Positions 26,962 to 40,500 are shown, numbered from the stretch's first letter. The stretch is DNA of 64,000 nucleotides from Balanoglossus misakiensis (GCA_040954595.2 CM082596.2:8680001-8744000), one strand, 5' to 3'. Made by a program: numbers and translations. Notes: generated from the letters alone by a model not told the origin.

Positions 26962-27311
26962 CTTGAATATGGCCAGAGTGTGCCAGAGTCTGGATTATCA
27001 GTGATACATCTGTTGGATGATAACAAAACAGCTACTTAAATACAGGCTTCAAGCACACTTAATAAGTAACATTACTACTGATTACCAATCACATCGTCTC
27101 AGGGTGTCAGGAGACAGATTCCCTCTTCTGAAACCCCCCCCCCCCCCCCACACACACACACCCTTTAACGTTGCCGGCTAATGGCTGATGCCCATCTTGA
27201 GATAGGTTATACTGCAGATAACTTAAGCAATCATGTATGAGCAGACTGATTATTTGTTGATGTACTGAACTATTGGCAAAGAATGATCACAACAATGGTG
27301 TGATTGACTTC

Positions 27312-27346
27312 CACGTCTGTTTGAGGGCGATATACTAGTTGGAGTA
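27312..27346 (+). repeat. Left terminal inverted repeat of RAG1-like transposon
   Basis: CACGTCTGTT, a 3-base spacer (TGA), then a 22-base block beginning GGGCGATATACT and ending TTGGAGTA. The right end has the same two blocks separated by 12 bases. Confidence 0.85.
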
Positions 27347-28283
27347 ATAGACTTATTTGCGCGCGAACAAACAGACAATTCAAAATGGCGGCGCCCTCTT
27401 GCCATCACTGTGCCTGTGTGTACGTGTGTATATTGCGGTTCGTAGTCCTTGCATTTCAAGGGCATATTCACTTTTAATTGCTTGCTTTTGCATAGGTAAA
27501 ACAGCAAGCATACAGAAACGTAGGTAGTGAAGTGTGATGATTGTTTCCTTTTTTGAAAACGGATTAAGAAAGTAAGTTCTGTCACTATCATAGAACGTTG
27601 TCCTGACTCATATATTCCACTGGAAAATGAAAACCTTATAACAAAGTGTGACAGTCGTCATAGTAGAAAGCAGGTAGTTGCTACACCAAATGACATCGTT
27701 GGTTCTTGCAGTTTCAGTGCATGCCTCGATTTATTTTACCATTGTTCTGATACGCCCAGAATAGAATTTAATCTAATGTACTTTTACATGATGCATGAGT
27801 AAACAAACATGCAGTTGCACTAGTGACCTTACATATCGGATGACTCTGTATGTATATACCCAATGTATTTTGGACTCTGATTTCATAGGTAAATAAATGA
27901 TAATAACTGTTCTTATGTGTCTCATTTCAATTATTATTAGACTTTATTCAAACCCAATGGACTGCTGAGTGATATTCTCTTGTGACTCAGAGTATTTACA
28001 CTTAAAATAGATAAAGGCAGATATATAGAAGGCAAATGGATACAAGTTCTTGGCAGAGAAACCACGATCACACCAACACTATATTTGTTAGCCTATTGTG
28101 GTGTCAAACAAGCAAAAATTTACTTGCTGTATAAATGTAAGGGCCTGCTTTATTAGTTGAAAACAGCAATTCTACATATGTATATACAGGTTGTCCTTGT
28201 ACAGACATTCTAATTAGTAATTTGTTTTTCCACTCATACATGTGTACCTAAAGTTTACATACTTGCATAAGATTCTTTGCTAC
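27347..28283. other. 3' non-coding region of RAG1-like transposon
   Basis: Between the left terminal repeat and the stop codon of the RAG1-like gene. AT-rich, with no convincing ORF or structural RNA. The 113-residue minus ORF at 27250-27591 crosses the transposon end and is not a gene. Confidence 0.6.
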
Positions 28284-28561
28284 CTATGACTTTGTACTTT
28301 GAAAAATACTGTACAAGTGGTCCTTATATAGACACTCTAATTTGAAAATTTCTTTTCCACTCATATTTGCATAGTTTCTGAGTGATTCATTCATTTTATG
28401 ATGAATTGCCTCAACACCGTTCTCCCCTAAAAACCCAAGGCCAACTCCATATTTCTGTATCTGAGGCAGAACATGTTCCTCGAGCATGTGAAGCTTGGGT
28501 GTTATGGGTACTTGGGGAAAATGAACTCTGAGATATATAAACAACCCTCTTATGTTAGTAC
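28284..28561 (-). CDS. RAG1L: RAG1L exon 11: zinc-histidine and final catalytic glutamate
   Basis: Acceptor TTTACAG at 28562. The joined codon (A from exon 10 plus GT) gives Ser. It contains ITPKLHMLEEHVLPQI followed 12 residues later by GENGVEAIHHKMN. This matches the RAG1 arrangement of two zinc-binding histidines, a short spacer and the SEGNESGN stretch containing the third catalytic acid. I favour E971 (NGVE) over E967 by spacing. The protein ends at about residue 1012. Confidence 0.8.
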
Positions 28562-31500
28562 CTGTAAATGAAAAAAAAAAGAATATTGTGTATGAAAGAA
28601 TTACATGTATGTAAGTATATGCAATAAAATGAGAGTGAGGACATGCTGTTTGAAAGTAGTATCTAATTCATGTATGACGTATAATCCACATATGTGTAAA
28701 GAATATAATTATAGTATTTTACACTATTTTCAATCAACAAGATAATTCAAACACTAGGGTAACAGAATAGTCTAGTTATTTTATACTTACTCAAGGATTC
28801 TATTTCATCACCAGTTAATGGCCTACACAGGTTATATATATTGTGACAGTTGGCAAAGAACATGAAGAGTGGTTGGTACTTGTCATATATATACTCGGCG
28901 TCCTCTAAAAGCTCTGGGCAAACATCTGTTACCACAGTTACTGGAGTTAAGCAAATCTTCTCAACATGCTGGGGCTAAACAAAGAGAAAAGACATGAAAT
29001 AATACTTATTATTTGGCATGAAGAATGCAACTATGCATTTATAGCATTCACAAAACAGCAAATTTAATGACAAAATCCTAGCCAGTTAATAACCTGTTTA
29101 CAATCTGCAAGCACTGAAATGTCATAAAAAGATCACCCTTTAATAATATTTTGATCCTTGATCACATAAAATTAACCAAATTCTCAATTAGAGACAGCAG
29201 TTAATGGTGGTTACATCAGTACATCAGTACTAATGTATTTCGACAGAAGGGAAGTTTCTTGAAAACCTCAGACACGTATACACTGACTATGAAGTGAAAA
29301 GCATGCATGCAGGATAATTTGATGCTGACAAACCTTACAACACCTATCTACATGATTACCAACAAATGAACGCCCATGGTATGCCTGCCTGTGTACTTTT
29401 ATACTGGCCAATGTCCTATCTAGTGCTCTAAAACAATAACCTACTTCAGTAGGTAACAAACTGTCTAAATCCCTGGCTTCAATTTCCTAGAAATATCAAT
29501 GAGATCATGGTTAAAAAGTTGCAGTCACTACATCTTTAGATAGGAAATATCACTAAACAAGGTATTACTATTTGTAACTTATGTTGAAACTGAAATAGCT
29601 GAATATTTTATCAATGTGAATCACAGAATCCTAATAAAACATGAACTTCATGCAACCTAGTTATAATTTGTTTTGTTCCTCATCAATTTTGAAAAATGAA
29701 CACTTCATAAAAGCTATACAACAGTTCACTATCTTGATCACTAGCTTATAGCGTTTGTGTAATTGTAGGGTTGCAGAATGCTGGTCACCTAATCATTGTA
29801 TGTTCAGTATTACCCAAAAGATTATTACCTTCTCCTCAGCACTACACAGTAACTCGACTCTTTCCTCTTTCAGTCGATGAACTTCACCCAAGGGTACATC
29901 GTCTTTGTCATCCTCATCGAGGTACCCAAAGGCGATAAGTTCAGTTTCAATACATTCTGCTTGTTCCCTTAGATCCTCAGACTCAGATGTCAGTTTGAGA
30001 ACCTACATTATGTGAAGTAATGAAAATATGTTACTACTTATTTAATACTTTTTCTGTTGATAAACACTAAAAATCTATGCTACATTAGACACAATGGTCA
30101 ATGACAAACAGATTTTTGACAATTATATGAAACAGTATCTCTCAGACAAGATACAAAAGTGATTTTTAGAAAAAAATCCATAGTAACATTGTGATGGAAT
30201 GTAATTTCACACAAGTTTTATAATGTTTGATAACATGTGTAATCTGTATGTAGGTTTGTGTAAAATGTGTAAATATACAATGTACTAATATATAAACTGA
30301 CTATACACCACTTTCATAAGTAGCGCCCTCTACAGGCGATGACGTCATTCGGGGGAAAGTTTGAAGAAGCCATTTTGTCAACGGTTTTTTTCTTATGTGG
30401 CGCCTGGTCTTTTTTCAACGCGGTCGCGGGAAGCTGGAAATGGCTGCAAAAATGGTGAGTGCGATTTCAGTTTTCTTCTCAAAGTCCTTATTTGGTTCTG
30501 CCAAGTAATTTCAGACTGCCGGTCACTCATAAATATTCATCGGCGGCATTAATATTCATTACTTAAATATTTACATCCTATTACTTATTCATGTCCTCAA
30601 CGTACTTGCTCTACGCAGCTCAGTGATCGAGTTTTCATTCACAACTAATACAAAAGACCCAATAGCTACAATGACACAACATCTGAACCACTAAATACTA
30701 TTAGCAACTGTTTCACACCTCTGGTTTTTGTTTCCTTCACGATCTTTTGTTTATTTAACCGCAATATACAAGGGCCAGACAGGGTTACAATTTGTATCAC
30801 TTTCATTCCATTGACAGGCTATCCTTTGAGCTACCACTGAGCTGACTGAAGTGGATCATGAGTTTTCAGAACGGTAGTGTGGCAAATGCTGTGCAGCCTA
30901 GCTGTAATTGTACAAATGTGAGTGATTGTTTTTCAGATGCTTCAATAATGGTTACTGCACATGCAAAGTGAGAATTCACATATTTTCAGTAGTAATATGC
31001 CTAATTAAAATATTCATTTGTGTCGATAATTTTTTAATGTTTGAACTACTTTATCCAGGTGACCAGACCCCTAAGTAAATGATTTGACTTTTTTTCTATA
31101 TAGCTAACTGAGGAAGACATACCGGGTTCTATTCTATCGAAGGATGTTGAAAAATGCAAAAAGAGTGAACTACAGTTTTGGTTAAAATGCCATGGATTGG
31201 TGCACAAGTCGGCGGATACCAGGGCAACACTCATAACAAGGTCATTATTACTCTTGCTTTTCACTAATATAGTCCGATGTGTTGAATGCTGATATTGATG
31301 TTGGTCATTAAATGCTTTGAAATATTTATCAAAACATGTTCCTTTGTATTCCAGAGTCCGGAAGAGGTACCATGATGCCCATACTATTGTTGACCCTGAT
31401 CCAGGACTGTGTTACACACGGGCGAAGAGGCTCCGTTGTCCAAGATGTAAAGATGAAGACACTGTTGATAAGACTCAAACTGTGGACATTTCTAGTTATG

Positions 31501-34500
31501 ATGATTGGACCAGTTCTTGTGGTTCAATACCAACAGGTTTTTCATATGTTCAAATTATGAACCATGTGAAAAAGTCGGGCAAAGTTGTTGGGGATTATGT
31601 TGAAAAACCACTTGATAAAGGGTACAAATTTTTTTATGAAAATTATGTACACAATGTAAAAAGCTGCAAAACAGACACACATTGTTTAATCAAAGGGAGG
31701 TGTTACAGGTCCCAAAAGAAAAATGAACCGCCCCATTTTGTCAGCTTGTCACTATGTTCAGTAACAGCTGAGGTTTTTAATGCAAAGTGCTCATGTGTTG
31801 CAGGTACTGCAGGACATTGCAATCATATAGTGGGACTTTTATATTTACTTGACCACTGCAAGAAATTAAAACTGAGAGAGTTTCCTTTACTGGGAACATG
31901 CACAGATAATCCACAAAAGTGGCATCGTCCCAGGACTGATGGAATTGCACCTGAACCAATAATGGGATACAATGTATTTAGACCGAAGTATGGGACATCT
32001 TCCTCTGGGGTAGCATGTACTTTGTATGAAGCTAGGGGGAAAGCTGTATTGCAGACATCAAATGATCAATTGAAAGAGCTCAGTAATGATATTCAGGACT
32101 TAAATTTGGGTTTTTCTCATTTGACCCCCACAACTGATGATACTGATATGGTACCAACAAAAATGGGTTTCCATGTGCCTGTGGGTAGTGTTCTCAGTTA
32201 CCAGTTGTCCTTAACCGAAGGCAATTTTGATGTCCTGTGTAATATTTCCAATGATTTCATTGTAGAATTTATTCCAGAAACCTACCCTAGGCTTCCACTG
32301 TCTGCTGTCCCTATCTTCAACGTTAACGGCCCTTGTATTGAGAGTGTGTCAAAGTTCCTAGATAAACTTAAGCTGAACTCTGATGCATCAGCGCAACTAG
32401 AAGAACAGACCCGTGGCCAGTGTTGTAACCCCTTATGGTTTGAAGCCAGGAAATTCAGATTAACGAGCAGCAAATTTGGGGGGGTTGTTAAAAAAAGACC
32501 TTGGGGAAATCATAGCAAATTTGTACGCAGCTTATTAATCACAAAAGACATGTCGCATATTCCAGCAATAAAATATGGCCAGGATAACGAATCAAAAGCT
32601 TTAAAAAAATATGAAGATTTCATGATAAGTAGTGGTAGGCAGGTTTCTGTTTTTAGGGCGGGTTTAGTTGTGAACCCATCAATGTCCTGGTGTGGCGCAT
32701 CACCAGATGCCAAAGTTATTGATGAACACAGTGGTGTTGGGATTGCTGAAATAAAATGTGCATATGCATATAGAGATGTCAGCCCCAGAGATGCCTGTAG
32801 TGACACAAGATTTTATTGTGAAATAGTGGATGGTGTGCCTCGTCTTAAAAAAAATCATAATTATTATTTTCAAGTTCAAGGCCAGATGGGCATATGTGGT
32901 GTGTCATGGTGCGACTTCGTTGTGTACACAAATAAAGGTCTGTTGATAGAGAGAATTAAGTTTGACGTTTCTTTCTGGGAGTCAATGATGGAAAAACTTG
33001 TTGGTTTTTACGAGACACATTTTGTTCCTGTAGCATCTGAAATGATAGATTTTGTAAATATAGATGCAAATTAAGCTGAAATGATAGATTTTGTAAATAT
33101 AGGAGCAAATTAAGCTGAAATGATAGATTTTGTAAATATAGATGCAAATTAAACTACTATTGTACTAGCAGTATGGAATTCAGTCTTGTTTTATTGTTGT
33201 CTTAACATGCACAATACAATTCAACAAAAACAATTACCATAAGATATCTCATACATGACCCTGTTATTTATTATATTAAAATCTCAGTATTGTCCCGTTA
33301 TAGCCCCAGTAACACTAATTTTGAGACACTGTGTCAGTATTTTTTGTTGTTACTCCATATTTCCAAAACATGATGAAAAAATAACAACAGAAATGTTATT
33401 TAATAACATTTCTGTTTTTTTTTTCATCATGTTATACCACTGGGCTTTAATCTGGCACAGAAATGATTGGGTTCTGGAAGAGAGTCAAAAGTGCACAGAC
33501 TGTCCATATCTGATTGATTGACCCTGTTAATGACATGGGGATCACAGAATCAAAAATATGGAAATTTTTCACTTTATTTATTGCTCTTTCTACATGGATT
33601 CTTTCTGATGCAATCTGCTGAGTTTCAATAACATCACAATCTGGCATTTGTCCCTTTTGCCCCAGAAATGGTGGGATATTTAGCTTTACATTGATTGGAT
33701 CAAGTAGATCCTGAATATCAAAGCCTTTGTCAGCTAGTATGCCATCTCCTGGCTCAAATGAATTTTGCAATAGGCCACTTCTGATGGTCAATTCACGATC
33801 TGAAATGCTACCTGTGTACAGCTGTGAGACAAAGCTGATGTTACCAGCAGGACTGATTCCAATCAGACCTTTCAGTGTGTTTGTTGATTTATAATTTGAA
33901 TATGATTGAGATTTCAACATTAATGATGATGGCATTTCAATCTTTATTTCTGTTGCATCAATGATTATACGTGTATCAGCATATTTCTCTTTGAATGAAT
34001 CTGGCATTGTGTTCACAACAACCTGCTTAGATGGCCATATATTTATGGTACCAAGTCGGAGATACAGAAAATTTGACCAGGACAGAACAATATTACTGAC
34101 AGTGGTGACAGAAACTGAAAATCGATATGACAGATCACGCTCAAAAAGACCCAACCGTACCCTGCACAAAAAAAGAAAAAACTGATTTTGCACAGACAAT
34201 TTCCGCGGTCTTCCAACCTTTGTTCCAGTCTGCTGGTGGGAACTTGCTGTCTGGCGAACATTTACGAGATTTTCACCATTTGGCCCAGGGTTAACATATT
34301 TTAGAAGGGAATTAAAAACATGAATATTAGGAAAACCTGTGTAAAAAGAAATATCACACTCTTTGATGTTCTGTATTGAAAATTCGGAGTTGCGAAGAGC
34401 AATCTCCAGACGATGGTTCTCTACAGTTAATTGTTGGATTTTGTTTTTAAGTTCCTCCATTTCTTTGGCCATGGTGTAAAATTTGATAGCAAGTCTCTTG

Positions 34501-37500
34501 CTGAAAATTTGGTTAATTGCTGTTATGATAGGGAGAGCCCTCTAGTGGCACCTCCCGCTGTTTGACTTTATCTCCCATGATGCCTTGCAGAACGCCATTT
34601 TGTTACCAGTCGCATTTTCTGAGCAATCTCAATTTGCAATCCGATGTCTTCTAGGCCGCAAAGACTTTGCAGAACCTGTCTTATCGACTTGAAACACCAC
34701 AAAGGACCTTCCGGACACCTCTGCAGAGAAAACAAGGACAACTCTTTCGAGATGGACCACAAATCGTCGCCTCAAACCCACGCCAGCATTTCAAGTGTGA
34801 CACCATGGTCTAAGCCGGACACCAGCGAAGGTAATCGAGACATTATCAGCCCTAAAAAGCAAATGCTTGAGGCGATTAAGAAGGAAAATGAAGAGCTGGA
34901 GATTGAAATAGAATTAAAGAGAGAACTAGCGAGAAATGAAAAGTTGAAGGCAAAACCGCCTAAAGGTATGGAGGATTCTCAGGACAAGCCCACCATTACA
35001 TCTCTTCGCCATGATGCTGCTCTTGGTCGCACAGTCAATAAATTCAAGCACCATACCAAGATGTTTGACACAGATTCCTCAGCATCTTCGTCATCCTGTA
35101 CAGACTCAGACTCTGCCACGCAGCTCGAGCAGGGAGGTAAGCAGCACTACAAAACCTTCCGCAAACGCCACAATCGCAAAAAGCCCAAGTCTGGTGTGGC
35201 TCGCAGATCCAGCGAGCAAGTGCGTTACCAAGTTCCATGGCCACACGAATATGCCCACAAGTCCGACAGCAGCATTGATGACCAATCATATGCCACATTG
35301 TCAATGCCAGCACTAGTACGTGGAGAACTATACATCATCCACCATGTAGAGCCACTTGCCACCAGACTTGCCAGAACTGATCACCTTATAGAGCTATTAC
35401 ACCTAGCAGAAATTTACGAATGGGCCGATGTCAGGGAGCTCCATTGTGCAGTCCTGCGTTCTATCGAGACTGGGGAAAACACATGGCAATATGATTTCAC
35501 CAAGGAGAAAGCCAGATGTTTACATATCAAGTTGACCAAAGCCCCTATGAGAGCCAACACTAGCTACAAATACAAGACAAACCCCAGATACTGTGCAGAC
35601 TACCAGCTGGGAAAATGTAAGTTCAACAATGACCACAACAACCAGGAAGGGATAATGGAACATCACATCTGTCGTTTCTGTTTGCGTATCCGCGACCTTC
35701 AACTGTCACACCCACCAAGTGAATGTCCATACAAACCAAAAAAGCAAGCCACAGGCTGACTCACCGACACCTACATCCCAGCTGACTTTTCCGCCGCAGT
35801 TGCAGATCGCTCTATTGCGAGCTCCACAGTTGAGACCCCTACCAAACCATCGTCTCTGCATTCAGCTAGATTTCACACAGATGGATCCACTGGACGCGCA
35901 ATCTACACTACCTCAGCCATGGTTACCAACCCTTGATTATCAGCACAACAGACACCATTACACAGTCTTCACAACCCACAGTGGGCGAACCTACCTATGT
36001 TAGTACAAGTACACACTATTCCGCCACACTTGCAGCCATCGAATCGTACGTCACTTCTCCCTCAGATGGAATTCGCAATGTCACAGACATATCCGCCTCC
36101 ATTGCAGCCACTCAGTTCACACCTGTTTTTCTAATTCAGCCTCAGTTGCAGCTGTACAGGACATGGACACTTTGGACACTGTTGCTTCCGCATGCACCCA
36201 TTTATCAGACACTGATGACACTAGTGTTATTGACAGGATCACACTCGCTGCCAATGGACACAGATACATCAACCCTCTGGCTTGCTGCCAAACAGTGCTG
36301 TTTGCCCAGTTCTCGCGTATTGCATAATGCAATATGATTGAGTTGCTTCCAGCCTCACCCTCCTCCCCAGCCTTTGTAATTTACCACCGTAGCACATTTA
36401 AACCACTCACTCAGCCTGTTTTAACCTAGCGTTTTCGTTCGCTAGTCACCGCCATTGGCCTTGACCCTCTAGGCTTCAGTTTTCACAGCCTCAAGTGAAG
36501 GGGGGCCACCACAGCTTCCCTGGCAGGAGTATCAGACTCGTTGATTCGTTTGCAAGGGGACTGGCGCTCTATAGTATACAAAGATTTTCTTGCCATTCCT
36601 GCCACTGAGCGCTTCTACATTACTACAATCATGGGCTCTCTCCCAGGAGCCCTAGCCAGTTTCTCCTCCATTCCTTTCATTTGTCTAAAAAGGGTGGAGG
36701 CAGTGGTGGTTTTTTGTAATAGTTTAGAGTAGTTGAGTTTTCTTTCTTTTTCTCCTTTCTCACATCTTGTTTGGGTAGCTCTGCTTTGGTGGGGTGCTTT
36801 GTTAAATCAGTATTGTTCAGTTTTTCTTGTTGTTACTGGTTATTAAAGCACCTCCAGTTCATGCCAAACAAGATGTGATTTGATTTTGTGCATGCTTGAA
36901 TTTGTATGTGAACAGTGTGTCCTTTACCTTTGACCTAGTAGAGGCAATTGTGTAAAATTTGATAGCAAGTCTCTTGCTGAAAATTTGGTTAATTGCTGTT
37001 ATGATAGGGAGAGCCCTCTAGTGGCACCTCCCGCTGTTTGACTTTATCTCCCATGATGCCTTGCAGAACGCCATTTTGTTACCAGTCGCATTTTCTCCCA
37101 CCCTGACGTCATTTCCCTCCCTATTAGCTGACTTTTTATACTGTTCAGTTTCAGACTTTGCCATTTGATGATTTTCCTCATCATAGTATTTTGTACTTTG
37201 CCTTTCTGTCTTGCCTGTTTCTACAGAAAGGTGGGGTGCTTTGTTAAATCAGTATTGTTCAGTTTTTCTTGTTGTTACTGGTTATTAAAGCACCTCCAGT
37301 TCATGCCAAACAAGATGTGATTTGATTTTGTGCATGCTTGAATTTGTATGTGAACAGTGTGTCCTTTACCTTTGGCCATGATTTCAAAACGTGAGGAAGT
37401 TTCTTCATCAGCCCTTGCAACCTTGGTTGATGCATCCCCAGATTCCAACTGCATCATGGTTGTCTGGTTCTCATCCATTTTGCATAACCGCGACAGTTGC

Positions 37501-40500
37501 AGAGCATTTAATGGCCGACTTGGCTTAGGCTGAGCTGTTACATGAGGAATATCTTCCCAACACTTAAAAACACACGGGACAGCCCCTGAATGAATCGTCC
37601 TCCTGCCACTGAATTGGTGAAACTCAATATCATCTTCTCTGAAATGGAGGGAGCAAACAACTGTATGATTTCCAACCTGAAAAATAAAAAAAAATAAGCA
37701 ATAGTAGAGGGATTATATTTTAGATTTAGCATGTTTCCAAAGACTTGATTTGTGTTGGAAAGTTACACAGTGGCTGTGACCTATATTTATATATGTACAA
37801 CAATTACATATAAATGAAATTTTCATCTAATTCTTTAGACAGGAATATTTGATTTTTCATTTTTCATAACAGCAAGATGGTGTTTAGGGCTTTAAACAAA
37901 TCGCTTCCACATATGTTCATTTTAAGAAATTTAAATACCTTAAAGGACTTGTCTTCATCACGTCTTATTTTTGTCAGCCATATCTTTTTCATTTCTTCAT
38001 TTTGTGGGAATTTATGATAAGTTACAGTACCATGCCCAGGAACAGAAAACTTCCCATAGCTGGTACAGCGTGGCACAGCACAGTTTTTCTTTGTAGCATT
38101 CCTGGAGCTCACCTTAGAAAAAAGCTGAATAAAAAAATAATATGTGATGTAAAAATATATGAAAAAACATCATGGTGGTATCTACAAGTTATGCTGATCA
38201 CAGCCCTGTCTGGCCCTTGTATATTGCGGTTAAATAAACAAAAGATCGTGAAGGAAACAAAAACCAGAGGTGTGAAACAGTTGCTAATAGTATTTAGTGG
38301 TTCAGATGTTGTGTCATTGTAGCTATTGGGTCTTTTGTATTAGTTGTGAATGAAAACTCGATCACTGAGCTGCGTAGAGCAAGTACGTTGAGGACATGAA
38401 TAAGTAATAGGATGTAAATATTTAAGTAATGAATATTAATGCCGCCGATGAATATTTATGAGTGACCGGCAGTCTGAAATTACTTGGCAGAACCAAATAA
38501 GGACTTTGAGAAGAAAACTGAAATCGCACTCACCATTTTTGCAGCCATTTCCAGCTTCCCGCGACCGCGTTGAAAAAAGACCAGGCGCCACATAAGAAAA
38601 AAACCGTTGACAAAATGGCTTCTTCAAACTTTCCCCCGAATGACGTCATCGCCTGTAGAGGGCGCTACTTATGAAAGTGGTGTATACCTTTTCTATAGTT
38701 TCAATGTATGTGTTAAAGTTTGCAGGTTGAAGGACAGGTTCATCCACCTCCCCTGTTGTGCTCAGTTTCTTGTATATTTTCTTGTCAAGTTCTATACACT
38801 CAGACTCAAGCATCTTAAAGAACATAAGATATACGCCGAGACTGATGTGCAGCCCTGGCACTGCTACCTGTGAAATAGACAAACATCCAATAATGCAAGT
38901 AACTGTCATAAATGGATAAAAGTCACTTCTGTCTTTTCTTTCCATTAAACAAAGACTAGGAAGAATGAATGCTATAATATTGGAGAGAATACACATTGCA
39001 CTGGAGAAGAAGTCAACAGACCCCCCTACATCATATATATAGTTGCATTTCATGTGGGTTGGTTAGACTGTGTGATATAATAAGGTTGATTATAGCACAT
39101 TGCTTTAAAATTGGCAGTATGTACTCACTCTTTCTATTGGGATACTTATGAGTGGAGTGCGGACACAGTTGTTGTACAGTTTTGCTTTCTTCAACACTCC
39201 ACCACCATCTTTTTCATATTTATTATGGTCAGAGATGATTGATTCCAAGGTCCTAGCCTGGACTTGAGGTCTGTCTTCAGGTACCATGGAACATATGTCC
39301 TTTGTTGTCAGGCACCACAAACAAAAGTGTTTTCCTTGGATAAAAAAATAGATGAATCTGATCATAACAACTAACTTACTCATGAAATAGTATGCACCTT
39401 AACAGAATAACAAACAGGTTCACAACAACATCAAAGACAGTTAACCAGAATAATGATGACTGACTGTGTGCATGTACATGTGACAACATTTTTACAATGT
39501 ACATCTTACAATTATCAAGCACTTACCATTTGGTCCACTCAGTCCATACAATTTGGTTAGATATTCATAATCACCCATTACATGCACCTTGATTCTGAAA
39601 TCTCTGCATAAACAATAGACAAAAAAATGTAAGTCAGTATGTGCTTAATAAATGATTGAAACTCAATTTTAAAATGTGTATAGAATAGGTGCATGTAAAA
39701 GAGGGAATGAATGGGCCAAACAGTTGATGATTACAGAAGACAGGTATGAGACAGGTAGGTAAATTGGTGATGTATGAGTCACTAGCTTACAGGTAAAATG
39801 TGTAAACTATTTTAGTATTAACATGTTAAGATGTGTTCTATGATATATTTATGGTATCTGCAATTTCAGGCTACATCACCAATGGATGAATATATGAGGG
39901 GGACTATCTAAACCTGTTATGTATTGCCCATACAAGCAAGGGTCAGATCAAACTGTTTGATTAAATACAGTATGACTTGAAATTTGGATAAAGCATACCT
40001 CCATTTAGAACCATCAAGATGGTTTACTTCAGACATTAGATGTTCAGTTGCTGTTTGGAGGTTGTGGTAGGTATCAGTGCCGCGATACATGTTTAGGATT
40101 ATTGTGCTCTTGATGGAATTTGGGTGTTCAACATTGCACACCTCCAAACACGTCTTCATTAGATCGCCTCCTTTATCACCACCTACTTTAATCCAAATCT
40201 CTTCTTCTGGTATTACTGCTCCATGCCACGTCAATTTGTCAGACCTGAATTGAAAGAATTTTTAATCAGAGGTGAAGATATTAAATTGTATGCATCAACT
40301 GTTCAATCACTTTGAGAGATTGGACATTTATTAAATATGCTTCCACAACATTGAGCTATTCTGAAATGTATGTATGTATGTATGTATGTATGTGTTTTAT
40401 CATTGTTTTCAATTGATCTCTTAGTGAATTATATTACAAATACAATTACAATCAGCATTACCTATCTAGTTCCTGAAGGTATCTGAAACAAATACTCTCC

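Larger units (their letters stand above)
34474..37374 (+). mobile_element. Ngaro/DIRS-like tyrosine-recombinase retroelement, internally deleted
   Basis: The 2.9-kb element shows the split-direct-repeat layout A1 (34474-34620), ORFs, B1 (36788-36932), A2 (36950-37096), B2 (37230-37374). A copies are 147 bp and B copies 145 bp, each pair nearly identical. GCCATG flanks both sides (34468-34473 and 37375-37380), set in an 11-bp identity CTTTGGCCATG. It carries a gag-like ORF and a decayed tyrosine recombinase; reverse transcriptase and RNase H are missing. It needs helper proteins, but the near-identical repeats suggest recent movement. Confidence 0.85.
33447..38548 (-). pseudogene. THAP-DDE (DDE_Tnp_4-type) transposase of ISL2EU, split by Ngaro insertion
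   Basis: Exons: 38548-38534 (MAAKM, in the terminal repeat), 38112-37939, and one long exon now in two pieces, 37676-37374 and 34466-33447. Without the insertion these would give about 503 codons in one frame. A THAP finger spans exons 2 and 3 (CAVPRC...TYHKFP...VVCSLHF). A coiled coil follows (MAKEMEELKNKIQQLTVE), then an HTH region (LGLFERDLSYRFSVS) and a DDE nuclease with IIIDATEI, GDGILADKGFD and RIHVERAINKVK supplying Asp, Asp and Glu. The Ngaro-like element enters at the MA|K codons, so the gene as it stands is broken, though both halves remain open. Confidence 0.85.
30304..38684. mobile_element. ISL2EU-type DNA transposon (THAP-DDE transposase plus YqaJ nuclease)
   Basis: An 8.38-kb element with 481-bp near-identical terminal inverted repeats (30304-30784 and 38204-38684) starting TACACCACTTTCATAAG, flanked by TA (30302-30303 and 38685-38686); TATA with a shorter repeat fits equally well. 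It holds two convergent genes: a SWIM/YqaJ-nuclease protein (plus) and a THAP-DDE transposase (minus). That pairing is the hallmark of the ISL2EU (IS4EU) superfamily as I know it. It lies in intron 8 of the RAG1-like gene and is itself broken by a Ngaro-like element. Confidence 0.88.

Noticed and set aside
27250-27591. 113-residue minus ORF across the left end of the RAG1-like transposon
   Set aside because: It spans the insertion boundary and has no domain; chance frame.
34474-37096. Direct repeats 34474-34620 and 36950-37096 as LTRs
   Set aside because: They do not end in TG...CA, a second repeat pair (B1/B2) interlocks with them, and a tyrosine recombinase is present in place of an integrase; the layout is split direct repeats.
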